The notes: generated by a model not told the origin, from the letters alone. DNA of 64,000 bases from Alloprevotella sp. OH1205_COT-284 (GCF_003859795.1 NZ_RQYI01000001.1:62001-126000); one strand, 5' to 3'; shown: positions 17,540 through 27,171, counted from the stretch's first letter. A program made the numbers and translations.

Positions 17540-17577
17540 CAAAAAACAATGGTCGTTGCTTTGCCAACGACCATTGT
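17540..17577 (-). terminator. Terminator of the CvfB-like gene
   Basis: A perfect 13-bp stem ACAATGGTCGTTG / CAACGACCATTGT (17546-17558, 17565-17577) has a 6-base loop and T-runs on both strands. It lies 30 bases downstream of the minus-strand gene at 17608. Confidence 0.88.
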
Positions 17578-17607
17578 CTTTTTTGAGGGGAAGACCGACG
17601 AAGGAAA

Positions 17608-18444
17608 TCACACCAAATGTATGCCGTCGTCCGACAGCGTGATGATACGCTCTTTGTAGAGCGTTCCGACGGCACGCTTAAAGGTCTTCTTGGAAACGGC
17701 AAATCGTTCGGCAATGACCTCCGCAGCGCTTTTGTCGGTGAAAGGCAAAAAGCCGCCGGCAGCGCGAAGAGCTTCCAACAAATCTTCGGCAAAATCGCGA
17801 AAACGCCCTTTGCCCAAACGCTGCAAACTGATGTCAAGACGACCGTCGGGACGCACGTCGATCACCGTGGCACGCAGACGCTGACCGGTGCGGGGTTCGA
17901 CGCCGTAGATAAATTCATTGTAAATCAATCCGGAATGGGCATTGTCCACAATCACTTTAAGCCCGTGTTCGGTGCGTTTCCACACGAGGATGTCCACCTC
18001 CTGTCCGCGATGATAAGCATGAGAGGAAGCCGGCCGGAGGAAGGGCTCGATTTTCGCGGTGGCGGCCAAACGCCCCGTTTCCTCATCGATGTAGATGTGT
18101 ACGATGTAGCTTTCGCCGATCTGCATGGTGCGCCTCTGCTCGCGAAAAGGCACAAACAGATCTTTCATCACCCCCCAATGCAGAAAAGCTCCGTATTCAT
18201 TGACCCAAGCCACTTGCAAAAAAGCAAAATCACCGACTTGGGCGAGGGGTCTTTCGGTGGTGGCGACAAGGCGTTCCTGCTGATCGAGATAAACGAAGAG
18301 CGATAAACTGTCGCCCGGACGCATCTCCGGACGGACGTAGGATTTGGGGAGCAGTATTTCGCCGGCCTCGCCGCCATCGACATAGGCTCCGTGGTCGGTA
18401 AATCGGGTAATGGTAAGCGTGTTGTAGCGACCCAGTTGCAGCAT
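17608..18444 (-). CDS. CvfB-like S1 RNA-binding protein
   Basis: A 278-residue protein built of S1-type OB domains. The first (residues ~1-65) contains FTDHGAYVDGGEAGEILLPK, the second (~70-130) VNEYGAFLHWGVMKDLFVPF. The third (~145-215) has an HSGLIYNEFIYGVEPRTGQRLRATV stretch, broken here only for length, and a C-terminal winged-helix-like domain ends in TFKRAVGTLYKERII. This is the domain order of CvfB/YitL, which binds nucleic acid and affects gene expression in Gram-positives. Its role in Bacteroidota is not established. A longer overlapping frame at 17274-17837 is its shadow. Confidence 0.88.
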   Translation of the reverse strand: MLQLGRYNTLTITRFTDHGAYVDGGEAGEILLPKSYVRPEMRPGDSLSLFVYLDQQERLVATTERPLAQVGDFAFLQVAWVNEYGAFLHWGVMKDLFVPFREQRRTMQIGESYIVHIYIDEETGRLAATAKIEPFLRPASSHAYHRGQEVDILVWKRTEHGLKVIVDNAHSGLIYNEFIYGVEPRTGQRLRATVIDVRPDGRLDISLQRLGKGRFRDFAEDLLEALRAAGGFLPFTDKSAAEVIAERFAVSKKTFKRAVGTLYKERIITLSDDGIHLV

Positions 18445-18504
18445 ATAATGGTAGTGTAAAAAGAAAAAATCTGGTGAAACGAAAGGGTGGGACGACGTCG
18501 GGCA

Positions 18505-19227
18505 TCAAAGTTCTTCGGCGGCAACGGAGCTTTCTTCAACGTCAGGCACCGCAACGGCGGCCGCTTCAACGGCAGGTGGCTCTATGCAGCCGTCCACGAT
18601 GTGAATGCAGCGATCGGCAATACGGGCAAGTTCCTCATCGTGCGTGACGATGACGAAGGTTTGTCCCATGGTGTCGCGCAGACGAAAGAAAAGTTCGTGA
18701 AGTTCGCGACGATTGCGTGTGTCGAGCGATCCGGTCGGTTCGTCGGCAAAGATAATGTCGGGCTTGTTCATCAACGCTCTGGCCACGGCGACACGCTGCT
18801 TTTCGCCGCCCGAAAGTTCGGAAGGCTTGTGGTGCGCACGCGGTGTCAAGTCCATAAAATCAAGCAGTTCGAAGGCGCGGCGTGTTGCTTCCGAACGAGA
18901 TTTTTTGGCAATCAGTGCGGGTATCATCACGTTTTCGAGTGCCGTAAATTCGGGCAGAAGCTGATGAAACTGAAACACAAAACCGATGTGCTCGTTGCGA
19001 AAACGCGCCAATGCCGATTTCGACAGTTTCGTGACGTCGCAACCGGCTATTTCGAGGCTGCCCCCGTCGGGACGATAGAGCGTGCCCATGACTTGGAGCA
19101 ATGTGGTTTTGCCGGCTCCCGAAGGGCCGACGATGCTGACGACCTCACCGCGCTCAATGCTGAGATCGATATTTTTGAGCACTCGGAGCGTGCCGAAAGA
19201 CTTGCTGATGTTGTTTAGCGTAATCAT
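18505..19227 (-). CDS. ABC transporter ATP-binding protein, LolD/MacB-like
   Basis: A 240-residue ATPase. Walker A is [12 protein letters not shown] near residue 34, the signature is [15 protein letters not shown], Walker B is [13 protein letters not shown] and the H-loop is [22 protein letters not shown] stretch and an [11 protein letters not shown]-loop place it with LolD/MacB/FtsE-type subunits, which energise lipoprotein release or peptide export. The cognate permease is not adjacent: downstream is CvfB and upstream a cation antiporter. It ends in a ~20-residue alanine/valine-rich tail not typical of LolD. Confidence 0.9.
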   Translation of the reverse strand: MITLNNISKSFGTLRVLKNIDLSIERGEVVSIVGPSGAGKTTLLQVMGTLYRPDGGSLEIAGCDVTKLSKSALARFRNEHIGFVFQFHQLLPEFTALENVMIPALIAKKSRSEATRRAFELLDFMDLTPRAHHKPSELSGGEKQRVAVARALMNKPDIIFADEPTGSLDTRNRRELHELFFRLRDTMGQTFVIVTHDEELARIADRCIHIVDGCIEPPAVEAAAVAVPDVEESSVAAEEL

Positions 19228-19275
19228 AAATCCGTGATCTACGGTGAAGAAAATCGGTAGAGGAATGAAAGGGGG

Positions 19276-21339
19276 TTATTTTTGTCTGACAGAAATACCG
19301 CTGCGCAGATCGGAGGTGATGTTGCTCGCTGCTCCCGACTGTGCCGGCACGACGATCATCGAACTGCGAGAGGAGAAATAGCGTTCGAGCTGTTCGGGAA
19401 TGCGGTCGATGTAGCGATGATAAGAGGGCATGTCCTTGTGGGCATAGATGAAGACGATGAGGTGATCCTGCCTGAGTCGCTCGGCCACCGACAAGAAGTC
19501 GTTCCACGAAAGATGCTCGTGGTATTCGGCATCGACAATGCGATGCTCGCCCCTCAACACCTCTTCCACGGCTTTGAGGGTGGTCGTGCCGCTATACACG
19601 GAGATACGGCTGCAAGTCTGCGTGGCGAGCATGGCCATGCGGCGACACCAATGCCGAAAACCGGGGTCGAACTCGGCCTTGCGCGGCACGACGATGTGAA
19701 TGCGGCGAATGGTATGCACCGGTATGAGTGCCCTGTAAACGATGATTTGCTGACGCGCAGCAGCGATGAGATCGGTGGTAAACTTGCCGTAGAAGGTTTC
19801 GCCGATGTGCTCTTTCTGATGCAGACCGACCAAGATGTCGGAGGCTTCATACTCTCTTGCACTGTGTACAATGCCCGTCACCGCATTGACCGACCAACGG
19901 CAGTGGGTTTGCATCCTGACGTTGATGGCAGCGGCCATTTTGGCGGCATAGTCGAGTTGCTTTTGGGCGGCGGCACGCTTTTCGGCATCGTCGTCCAACA
20001 CGACACTCACGGCCGTGAGTTCGGAGGTGGGAACCGGCGTGCGGAGCATGAGAGCCATGTTTACCATCGGAATGACGGTCTGCGGATTGTTGAGCGCGAC
20101 AAGGAGCGTGTCTTTCGTTTCGCCCGAACTTTCCTGCTTCGCCTCACCGGAGAGAACGATGTCTTTGGCCGCTCTTTCCGTGGCCAGAGATGCCACCACG
20201 CACGAGCCCAAAATGAGCAACATGGCGGCATTGAGCACGTCGTCGCCCAACAACCTGCTGCCGTCGGGCAAAATAATGTCGTAGCCCACAAGCGCAATGG
20301 CCAGCGTTGCCGCGGCTCTTGCGGCCGACAAACCGACAATGAGCCGACCCTCGAAACGAGTGAGCCCAAACAGCTTTTGCGAAAGCCATGCCGCAACACC
20401 CTTGCCGACGACACCCGTCAGCAGCATTATCGCAGCCAGCAGCACCACGCTCCGATCGGTGGTCATCGCGCGAATGTCGATGAGCATGCCCACACCGAGC
20501 AAGAAATAGGGTATGAAGAGGGCGTTGCCCACAAACTCGATGTGATTCATCAAAGGCCCGGTGGGGGGAATGGAGCGATTGAGCGCGAGCCCGACCAAAA
20601 AGGCACCCAAAATGCCCTCCATGCCAACCCACTCCATCAACCCTGCACCCAAAAACACAAGCGAAAGGACATAGATGTATTGCACGATGCTGTCGCCGTG
20701 ACGACGAAAGAACCATCGGCACAATCGGGGAAACACCAACACGATCACAACACCGACCAAACAGATCTTGGCGATGAGTTCGAGCAGGTTGAAGTCGGTC
20801 ACGCCGGGCTTATTGACACCGCCGACCACGGCCAACACCAACAGCGTGAGGACGTTGGTGATGATCGTGCCACCGACGGCGATACCCACCGCACGATGTT
20901 TCGACAAACCCCAACGCATCACGAGAGGATAGGTCAGCAGCGTGTGGGCGGCATACATAGAGGCCACCATCAGCGAGGCCGGAACGGTGAAGCCCAACAG
21001 CCAATGATTGACTGCAAAGCCCACACCAAAAGGCAGAGCAAAGGAAATGAAACCGAAACCGATGGCGATATTGCGGTTTTTCATCACATCGGTCAGATTC
21101 ATTTCGAGCGAGGCAAGAAACATGATGTAGTACAAACCTACCTTGCCAAACAGCTCAAACGAAGCGTCGCGATCCAACAGACGAACACCATGCGGCCCGA
21201 TCACCATGCCCGCCACAATCAGTCCGACAATCGACGGAAGCCGAAGGCGTTCGAGCATCATCGGAGCAAAGAGGATGACACTGAGCACAAGGAAGAAAAT
21301 CCAAGTCGGATCGGTGATGGGCAAATGCAGAGCAGACAT
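19276..21339 (-). CDS. CPA2-type cation:proton antiporter with C-terminal USP-like region
   Basis: From the ATG at 21339 the protein is 687 residues. Residues ~10-400 are a Na+/H+ exchanger (CPA2) membrane domain of about 12 helices, with LERLRLPSIVGLIVAGMVIG near the start and GMEGILGAFLVGLALNRSIP in mid-domain. The C-terminal ~270 residues are soluble and arranged like tandem universal-stress-protein modules (TLLVALNNPQTVIPMVNMA ... DILVGLHQKEH ... RRIHIVVPRKAEFD). Such proteins exchange Na+ or K+ for protons, with the USP region probably regulatory. The upstream in-frame stretch to 21414 lacks family similarity and is excluded. Confidence 0.88.
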   Translation of the reverse strand: MSALHLPITDPTWIFFLVLSVILFAPMMLERLRLPSIVGLIVAGMVIGPHGVRLLDRDASFELFGKVGLYYIMFLASLEMNLTDVMKNRNIAIGFGFISFALPFGVGFAVNHWLLGFTVPASLMVASMYAAHTLLTYPLVMRWGLSKHRAVGIAVGGTIITNVLTLLVLAVVGGVNKPGVTDFNLLELIAKICLVGVVIVLVFPRLCRWFFRRHGDSIVQYIYVLSLVFLGAGLMEWVGMEGILGAFLVGLALNRSIPPTGPLMNHIEFVGNALFIPYFLLGVGMLIDIRAMTTDRSVVLLAAIMLLTGVVGKGVAAWLSQKLFGLTRFEGRLIVGLSAARAAATLAIALVGYDIILPDGSRLLGDDVLNAAMLLILGSCVVASLATERAAKDIVLSGEAKQESSGETKDTLLVALNNPQTVIPMVNMALMLRTPVPTSELTAVSVVLDDDAEKRAAAQKQLDYAAKMAAAINVRMQTHCRWSVNAVTGIVHSAREYEASDILVGLHQKEHIGETFYGKFTTDLIAAARQQIIVYRALIPVHTIRRIHIVVPRKAEFDPGFRHWCRRMAMLATQTCSRISVYSGTTTLKAVEEVLRGEHRIVDAEYHEHLSWNDFLSVAERLRQDHLIVFIYAHKDMPSYHRYIDRIPEQLERYFSSRSSMIVVPAQSGAASNITSDLRSGISVRQK

Positions 21340-21442
21340 GAAGCTTGTATAGAACCGCAATAGGTATACATTCAAGTATATAAATCGGCTACAAAGTAAC
21401 AAAAAACTTTGCAATCCGGCCTATTATTCCCTCGGAAAATCA

Positions 21443-21450
21443 TATTTTTG
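21443..21450 (+). promoter_or_regulatory. Candidate -7 box for asd
   Basis: TATTTTTG matches TAnnTTTG 68 bases upstream of the asd start. No matching -33 box was seen. Confidence 0.45.
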
Positions 21451-21517
21451 CAACTGAATCACTCGTTTTCTTTGCACAAGCGCAATGCACCGCAAAGCAA
21501 CACAAACTTTTTGTAAC

Positions 21518-22534
21518 ATGAACGTAGCCATCGTTGGCGCCAGTGGCGCCGTCGGCCAAGAATTTCTTCGCGTATTGGCCGAACGCAATTTTCCCATCGA
21601 CGAGCTTCGACTCTTCGGATCGAGCCGTAGCGCAGGTACGACCTATCAATTCCGCGGAAAAGACATCGTCGTTCGCGAACTCCGCCACGACACCGATGAC
21701 TTCAAAGACATCGACATCGCTTTCACCAGTGCCGGAGGCGGAATCAGCCAAGAATTTGCAGCCGACATCACCCGACACGGTGCCGTGATGATCGACAACA
21801 CCAGCGCATTCCGCATGGATCCGGAAGTGCCCCTCGTCGTGCCCGAATGCAACGCAGCAGATGCCCTCAACCGCCCGCGCGGCATCATCGCCAACCCCAA
21901 CTGCACAACCATCATGATGGTCGTGGCACTCCAAGCCATCGAAAAACTGTCGCACATCAAAAGAGTTCATGTTTCCTCCTATCAAGCCGCTTCGGGAGCA
22001 GGAGCTGCCGCCATGGACGAATTGGAAATGCAGATGAAACAAATCGTCGGCGGAGAAAAACCCACGGTGAGCAAGTTTGCCTACCAACTGGCCTACAACG
22101 TCATTCCTCAAATCGACGTTTTCACCGAAAACGGCTACACGAAAGAGGAGATGAAAATGTATCACGAAACGAAAAAGATCATGCACTCCGACATCGACGT
22201 GAGTGCCACTTGCGTCCGTGTGCCCGTGATGCGCAGCCACTCCGAAGCCATTTGGGTCGAAACCGAACGCCCCATCAGCGTCGAAGAAGCTCGCCAAGCC
22301 ATCGCCGGCGGCGAAGGTCTCACGCTTCAAGACAACCCTGCCGAAAAAGACTACCCCATGCCGCTCTTCCTTGCCGGATGCGACAACGTCTATGTGGGTC
22401 GCATCAGAAAAGACTTGGCCAATCCCAACGGACTCACCTTCTGGCTCGTGAGCGACCAGATCAAAAAAGGCGCGGCACTCAACGCCGTGCAAATCGCCGA
22501 ATGGCTCATTGCCAACAACGGCCTCAACAAATAA
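21518..22534 (+). CDS. asd: Aspartate-semialdehyde dehydrogenase
   Basis: Reduces aspartyl phosphate to aspartate semialdehyde in the lysine, threonine, methionine and diaminopimelate route. The protein has 338 residues from the ATG at 21518, which immediately begins the NADP-binding motif [20 protein letters not shown]. The catalytic cysteine is in [15 protein letters not shown], and the conserved [17 protein letters not shown] follows. The last part has [17 protein letters not shown] with the substrate-binding histidine. An 11-codon upstream extension is rejected. A strong terminator follows. Confidence 0.96.
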   Translation: MNVAIVGASGAVGQEFLRVLAERNFPIDELRLFGSSRSAGTTYQFRGKDIVVRELRHDTDDFKDIDIAFTSAGGGISQEFAADITRHGAVMIDNTSAFRMDPEVPLVVPECNAADALNRPRGIIANPNCTTIMMVVALQAIEKLSHIKRVHVSSYQAASGAGAAAMDELEMQMKQIVGGEKPTVSKFAYQLAYNVIPQIDVFTENGYTKEEMKMYHETKKIMHSDIDVSATCVRVPVMRSHSEAIWVETERPISVEEARQAIAGGEGLTLQDNPAEKDYPMPLFLAGCDNVYVGRIRKDLANPNGLTFWLVSDQIKKGAALNAVQIAEWLIANNGLNK

Positions 22535-22627
22535 ACAAAAAAACATCGCCGCCGCAACCGCACCCTTCGGGTCGGGAGCGACGCCGATGGGAGGCTTCAT
22601 GCTTCCTTTTACACAAGCCCCAAAAAC

Positions 22628-22665
22628 AACCGCGTCACGCCCCAATGGGACATGACGCGGTTTAT
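22628..22665. terminator. Terminator between asd and rubredoxin
   Basis: A 10-bp stem AACCGCGTCA / TGACGCGGTT (22628-22637, 22653-22662) ends in TTTATT. It lies between convergent genes and probably serves both strands. Confidence 0.8.
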
Positions 22666-22693
22666 TCGTGTCTTAAACGGTGGTTCTCGCGGC

Positions 22694-22858
22694 TTATTCT
22701 TCGTAGGGAACGAAGTCTTCTTTCGTCACACCGCAAATGGGGCAAACCCAATCTTCGGGGATGTCTTCGAAAGCGGTGCCGGGCTCGATGCCGGAATCGG
22801 GATCTCCTATTTCGGGATCGTAGATATAGCCGCAAGGTTCACAAAGATACTTTTTCAT
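22694..22858 (-). CDS. Rubredoxin
   Basis: A 54-residue iron protein that carries single electrons, often for oxygen or peroxide detoxification in anaerobes. The protein begins [20 protein letters not shown] and ends with [17 protein letters not shown]. The two Cys-x2-Cys pairs (residues 6/9 and 39/42), which bind one iron, and the aromatic core Tyr11, Tyr13 and Trp37 are all present. It is convergent with asd, with a terminator between. A TTTG-N20-CATCTTTG promoter-like pair lies ~80 bases upstream. Confidence 0.97.
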   Translation of the reverse strand: MKKYLCEPCGYIYDPEIGDPDSGIEPGTAFEDIPEDWVCPICGVTKEDFVPYEE

Positions 22859-22937
22859 TGTGTCTGAATTTAAATTTAGTAGTCTACTTATCTGATTTAT
22901 ACGAATATTGTGTGAAGATGTTTTCCATCTTCGTTTG

Positions 22938-22969
22938 CAAAGATGAAGAAAAAAAATGAAACAAACAAA
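22938..22969 (-). promoter_or_regulatory. Candidate rubredoxin promoter
   Basis: On the minus strand TTTG (22969-22966), a 20-base spacer and CATCTTTG (22945-22938) match the Bacteroidota promoter except for the first base of the -7 box. The remaining 22970-23335 spacer contains a TACTTTTG box (23260-23267) pointing to holB and nothing else recognised. Confidence 0.5.
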
Positions 22970-23335
22970 TTATTCAAGATATTTCCGTTGTAAAAAATGT
23001 CGGGACGGCCATTCTAAAAATCCGCAGTTTTGTTTTGACGACAACAGAGAAAATACACAGAGCGACAGCCTCTGAGGATTTTCGATTCGGAGAATGCTCG
23101 CACCGGTATCCCTCCTTGCTCACCGAACAGCCGGCAAAGCCTCGATCTCGGAAGAGTTTTTGGCAGATGAGCGAATGTCTTTGCGACAAAAACATCGCAT
23201 CGTGGGAGATAAGTGACGGTTATTTGGATTTCAACTGCGCTCAATCCCACATTTTTTGTACTTTTGTAGGCACAATGCCCCATACGACCACTTTGCTACG
23301 GGGCGTCTGTTTTTCGTCAAGCATTGTCTTTTCCT

Positions 23336-24472
23336 ATGTCTGTCATCGCACAACGACACATCGTATCTCGTCTTCAAAAACAATGGTCGGAAGGACGCAT
23401 ACCTCACGCCTTGCTTCTTGCCGGCCCGGAGGGTTGCGGCAAAATGCCGCTTGCCCTTGATTATGCCCGATTGTTGCTCTGCGAACAGCCGTTGAAAGAA
23501 GAAGAGCAGGCACGCCCTTGCGAAAAATGCCGCGGATGCGCCATGTCTCGCACAGCGGCGCATCCGGATCTACACTTCGTCTTTCCCGTCATTCGCCCCA
23601 AGAATGCTTCTTCGGCTTCGAGGGTGGTGTGTGATCTTTGGCTGAAAGAATGGCGAGAGATGCTCAACGACGGCGTTTACTTCGATCTCGCCGCATGGGA
23701 AGAGCGCATGGGCATCGAAAACCAACAGCCGATCATTTATTCGGACGAGAGCGAAGAGATTTTGCGGAAAGTGAGTCTTGTTTCCTCTCAGGGCGGCTAC
23801 AAGGTGGTTGTGATCTGGCTGCCCGAACTGATGCACGTGTCGTGTTCCAACAAACTGCTCAAATTGCTCGAAGAGCCGCCGGCGCAAACCGTGTTTATCC
23901 TCTGCTCGAACCAACCCGAAAAACTGCTGCCCACCATTCTCTCGCGCACACAACGCATCGACATGAAAGCATTGCCCGAAGAGGAGATCGCCGCTGCGCT
24001 TCGGAGCGAAAGAGGACTTTCGGAAACCGATGCCGCACACATAGCCCACCTTGCCGCAGGCAGCTACACAAGGGCGTTGCGGCAAATATCAGTGAACAAC
24101 GATGAGCGAGAATTTCTTGACATGTTCATCCTGCTGATGCGCAAATGCTACTTACGCGACATCAAAGAAATGCATGCTTGGAGCGAACACATCGCAACGT
24201 GGGGTCGTGAGCGACAGAAGGCATTTCTCGACTATGCACAGCGGCTCGTGCGCGAAAATTTTGTGCTCAACTTCGGACTGCCCCAACTCAATTTTCTCTC
24301 AAAAGACGAAGCCGCTTTTTCCGTGAATTTTGCACGATTTATCAACGAACGCAACGTCATCGGCATCACCGAAGAATTGGCCTTGGCACAGCGCGACATT
24401 GAGCAAAACGTCAATGCCCGCATGGTCTTCTTCGACTTTTCCTTGAAAATGATCGTTTTACTCATTCAGTAG
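23336..24472 (+). CDS. holB: DNA polymerase III subunit delta'
   Basis: Clamp-loader subunit that helps load the sliding clamp. From ATG 23336 the protein is 378 residues. An N-terminal AAA+ module has the P-loop-like LLLAGPEGCGKMPLALDYA; the canonical K-T/S is K-M, so ATP binding is probably lost, as expected of delta'. A zinc-binding cluster follows in RPCEKCRGCAMSR. KVVVIWLPELMHVSCSNKLLKLLEEPP and the sensor LSRTQRIDM motif are clear. It precedes cvpA by 21 bases, which suggests an operon. Confidence 0.92.
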   Translation: MSVIAQRHIVSRLQKQWSEGRIPHALLLAGPEGCGKMPLALDYARLLLCEQPLKEEEQARPCEKCRGCAMSRTAAHPDLHFVFPVIRPKNASSASRVVCDLWLKEWREMLNDGVYFDLAAWEERMGIENQQPIIYSDESEEILRKVSLVSSQGGYKVVVIWLPELMHVSCSNKLLKLLEEPPAQTVFILCSNQPEKLLPTILSRTQRIDMKALPEEEIAAALRSERGLSETDAAHIAHLAAGSYTRALRQISVNNDEREFLDMFILLMRKCYLRDIKEMHAWSEHIATWGRERQKAFLDYAQRLVRENFVLNFGLPQLNFLSKDEAAFSVNFARFINERNVIGITEELALAQRDIEQNVNARMVFFDFSLKMIVLLIQ

Positions 24473-24493
24473 TTTATACTCCCCAACTCACCC

Positions 24494-25048
24494 ATGCTCG
24501 ATATTTTCATTTTGGTCGTCACCGCTTGGTCGCTGTTTTCCGGCTGGCGAAACGGTTTGCTCAAAGAGCTGGTTTCCACCGTCGGCTTTTTGGTAGGTCT
24601 GCTGGTGGCTGTTGCTTTCTACTCGGCTTTCGGCCGTTATCTTTCCGTAGACGGCACCGAAGCCAACGCCGTCACTTCGCTGCTGGCTTTCTTCATATTG
24701 TGGGTGGCCGTTCCCATTGTGTTGGGAGCCGTGGCCAACATGCTCACCAAAGCCCTCAAAGCCGTTTGCCTCGGCACTATCAACAGCATACTCGGAGCGG
24801 TGGTGAGTTTCATCAAGTTTTTCATTCTTCTCGGTTGCATTCTCACCGCCATGTCGGCTTTGGGCATTCTCAACGCCGAACGCACGGAAGAGAGCCTGCT
24901 TTACCGGCCGATACAAGCCAATTTTTCGGCCTTTGTGAAAAATGCGTTTGGCATAACCCTCTCTTCGGACGACGCTTCTTTCCGACAAGACCGGAATGAG
25001 CACGACAGCGCCGCCGCGTCCTCCGACACGACGCGGATCGACGTATAG
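24494..25048 (+). CDS. CvpA family membrane protein
   Basis: A 184-residue protein with four hydrophobic segments in the first ~125 residues. It shows the family start LDIFILVVTAWSLFSGWRNG and later AVVSFIKFFILLGCILTAM, then a polar tail rich in Asp and Ser. CvpA proteins are linked to envelope integrity and colicin V export in E. coli, but their molecular role is unclear. It follows holB closely and precedes the lyase gene by 110 bases. Confidence 0.9.
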   Translation: MLDIFILVVTAWSLFSGWRNGLLKELVSTVGFLVGLLVAVAFYSAFGRYLSVDGTEANAVTSLLAFFILWVAVPIVLGAVANMLTKALKAVCLGTINSILGAVVSFIKFFILLGCILTAMSALGILNAERTEESLLYRPIQANFSAFVKNAFGITLSSDDASFRQDRNEHDSAAASSDTTRIDV

Positions 25049-25158
25049 ACCGAGGTTTGCTACGGAAGTTTTACGAGCATGACCGTTTGCAACACCCTTT
25101 GACGCATTGACTTCCCGAAATCATCATCAACTTCTAATAAATCCCCATCTACTCAATT

Positions 25159-26610
25159 ATGTCATCTGTAAAGTTTTACCTGCCGGAAGAGCAAGTACCT
25201 TTGGAAATGCACAAGGTGCGTGTTGTTCAAAAACTACATCTCCTCCCCGTCGAAGAGCGTCTTGAAAAACTGAAAGAAGCCGGAAACAACACCTTCTTGC
25301 TGCAAAACAAAGATGTCTTCATGGACATGCTCACGGATTCGGGCGTCAATGCCATGAGCGACAATCAAGTGGCGGCCATGTCGATTGCCGACGACTCTTA
25401 TGCGGGTTCCGAAACTTGCAACCGACTGCTCGACTCCATAAAAGAAGTGTTCGGAACGGAACACTTTCTCCCTGCCCACCAAGGACGTGCTTGCGAAAAC
25501 ATCTTGGCCGAAACATTTGTGAAGCCGGGCATGTTTACGTTGATGAACTTCCACTTCACCACCACCAAAGCACACATCACGCGCATGGGCGGAAGCGTCA
25601 TCGAACTGGTGCGCCCGGAAGGTTTGGTGCCGGCCAACGACGAGCCGTTCAAAGGAAATTTCGACATTCCCCGCCTCAAACAAACCATCAAAGATCTCGG
25701 AGCGAAAAACATTGCTTTCGTGCGCATCGAAGCCGGAACGAACCTGATCGGCGGACAACCCGTGAGCCTCGAAAACATGCTCGAAGTAGCCAAGATCTGT
25801 AAAGAAAACGGCATTCTGAGCGTGCTCGACGCCTCGCTCCTGCAAGACAACCTCTACTTCATGAAAATCAGAGAGGAACAGTGCAAGGAGATGAGCATCA
25901 AGAAGATCATGCACAAATTGGGCAAGGCGATGGATCTGATTTATTTTTCGAGCCGCAAACTCGGTTTCGCCCGCGGAGGTGCCATTATATCCAACAACGA
26001 AGAGCTCATTCTCCGCATGAAAGAATACATACCTCTCTACGAAGGCTTCCTCACCTACGGCGGCATGGAAGTGCGCTCAATGGAAGCCATGGCCGTGGGG
26101 TTGCGCGAAACGCTCGACATGGAAATCATCAGTCAAGGCCCTCTCTTCACCAAATATCTCGTAGACGAACTGGACGCTTACGGCGTGCCGATGGTGAAGC
26201 CTGCCGGAGGTTTGGGCGCACACGTCAATGCCGGCGAAATCGTGCCCCACATTCCCCACGGAGAATATCCTGCCGCTGCATTGGCCACGGCGTTCTACAT
26301 CGCCGGCGGCATTCGCGGCATGGAGCGCGGCACGCTTTCCGAACAACGCAATCCCGACGGTTCGGAACAACACGCCGAAATGGAACTCGTGCGCTTGGCA
26401 TTGCCCCGACGCGTGTTCACCCTCTCGCAAGTGAAGTATTGCGCCGATCGCGTGAAATGGGTTTACGACAACCGCCACCTCATCGGAGGCCTGCGGTGGG
26501 AAGACGAACCGAAAGTGTTGCGTTTCTTCTTCGGACGCCTTCAACCCATCGGAGATTGGCAGGAGAAACTGGCCGCCAAATTCCGTGAAGACTTCGGCGA
26601 CTCGCTCTAA
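25159..26610 (+). CDS. Tryptophanase/tyrosine phenol-lyase family beta-eliminating lyase
   Basis: A 483-residue PLP enzyme of the aromatic amino-acid lyase family. Family blocks are clear: LLTDSGVNAMSDNQ, SYAGSETCNRL, PAHQGRACENIL, GGQPVSLENM, PLYEGFLTYGGME and RLALPRRVFT. The PLP lysine is K267 in FSSRKLGFARGG. Residues that distinguish tyrosine phenol-lyase from tryptophanase, Thr in FTTT (134-136) and Arg390 in GMERG, are of the phenol-lyase type. The arginine usually found three residues after the PLP-pyridine aspartate (D224) is Leu227 here, which is unusual. The reaction should be elimination of an aromatic or other beta-leaving group with release of pyruvate and ammonia. Substrate is uncertain, so no symbol is given. 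Confidence 0.85.
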   Translation: MSSVKFYLPEEQVPLEMHKVRVVQKLHLLPVEERLEKLKEAGNNTFLLQNKDVFMDMLTDSGVNAMSDNQVAAMSIADDSYAGSETCNRLLDSIKEVFGTEHFLPAHQGRACENILAETFVKPGMFTLMNFHFTTTKAHITRMGGSVIELVRPEGLVPANDEPFKGNFDIPRLKQTIKDLGAKNIAFVRIEAGTNLIGGQPVSLENMLEVAKICKENGILSVLDASLLQDNLYFMKIREEQCKEMSIKKIMHKLGKAMDLIYFSSRKLGFARGGAIISNNEELILRMKEYIPLYEGFLTYGGMEVRSMEAMAVGLRETLDMEIISQGPLFTKYLVDELDAYGVPMVKPAGGLGAHVNAGEIVPHIPHGEYPAAALATAFYIAGGIRGMERGTLSEQRNPDGSEQHAEMELVRLALPRRVFTLSQVKYCADRVKWVYDNRHLIGGLRWEDEPKVLRFFFGRLQPIGDWQEKLAAKFREDFGDSL

Positions 26611-26678
26611 AAACACCTCGTTTCGCCCGGTCGTTCTCGAAAGGCGAAACACAGCAAAGACCCCTCGGAGAATATCCG

Positions 26679-26755
26679 AAAAACGTGTAAGCTCCATGAC
26701 AACAAGTCGTTGTTCAAACCACTTGATTTCAACCTCTCGGAGCTTACACGTTTTT
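26679..26755. terminator. Large hairpin after the lyase gene
   Basis: A 17-bp perfect stem (26679-26695 with 26739-26755) closes a 43-base loop that itself contains ACAAC / GTTGT. The 3' side runs into TTTTTATAAA, consistent with a bidirectional terminator. The rest of the 26611-26973 spacer holds only the promoter below. Confidence 0.65.
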
Positions 26756-26809
26756 ATAAAAATAGCACAGCCCTTCGCTCAAAGAGATGAGAATCACCTC
26801 TTTCAGCTA

Positions 26810-26840
26810 TTGTCGATGCCGAAATTACTCCTTACCTTTG
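26810..26840 (+). promoter_or_regulatory. Candidate promoter for the 49-residue protein and ICMT-like gene
   Basis: TTG, a 20-base spacer and TACCTTTG (26833-26840) approximate the Bacteroidota consensus. It would give a ~130-base leader. Confidence 0.45.
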
Positions 26841-26973
26841 CAAAAATCCGCATTTTCGGAGAAATGCTGCGGAAGAACGAAGGGGAAACTCGGAGTATTC
26901 GGACATCGAAAAGTCTCGATGACCATGCGTTTGCCGTTCAAAAAAAGAATATTTATCATTTCAAAATAATATT

Positions 26974-27123
26974 ATGAGCGTAACAAACATTATTGACGAA
27001 GAAGAAGTCACCATCGTACAAGGAGTGAATGGCATTTTACTGTGTCGCGAGTCATGGATGAACGACAGTATCGAAGCGTGGAACGCAAAACACGAAAACG
27101 AAATTCCCGACACGGACAACTAA
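26974..27123 (+). CDS. Small acidic protein, 49 residues, unknown
   Basis: An ATG at 26974 opens 49 codons ending at TAA 27121-27123. The peptide begins MSVTNIIDEEEVTIVQGVNG and ends NEIPDTDN, strongly acidic with a single cysteine. The frame has ordinary codon use, an upstream promoter-like pair, and is followed 48 bases later by the membrane methyltransferase-like gene. I recognise no family. It may be a real small protein or an upstream reading frame. Confidence 0.5.
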   Translation: MSVTNIIDEEEVTIVQGVNGILLCRESWMNDSIEAWNAKHENEIPDTDN

Positions 27124-27171
27124 TTGCTAACCAACTTATTTTCAAACCTTAAAACATATTCAAAACAACTC

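Noticed and set aside
17274-17837. 187-codon minus-strand frame overlapping CvfB
   Set aside because: It runs in another frame through the terminator and the start of the clear CvfB gene, with arginine/proline-rich shadow composition.
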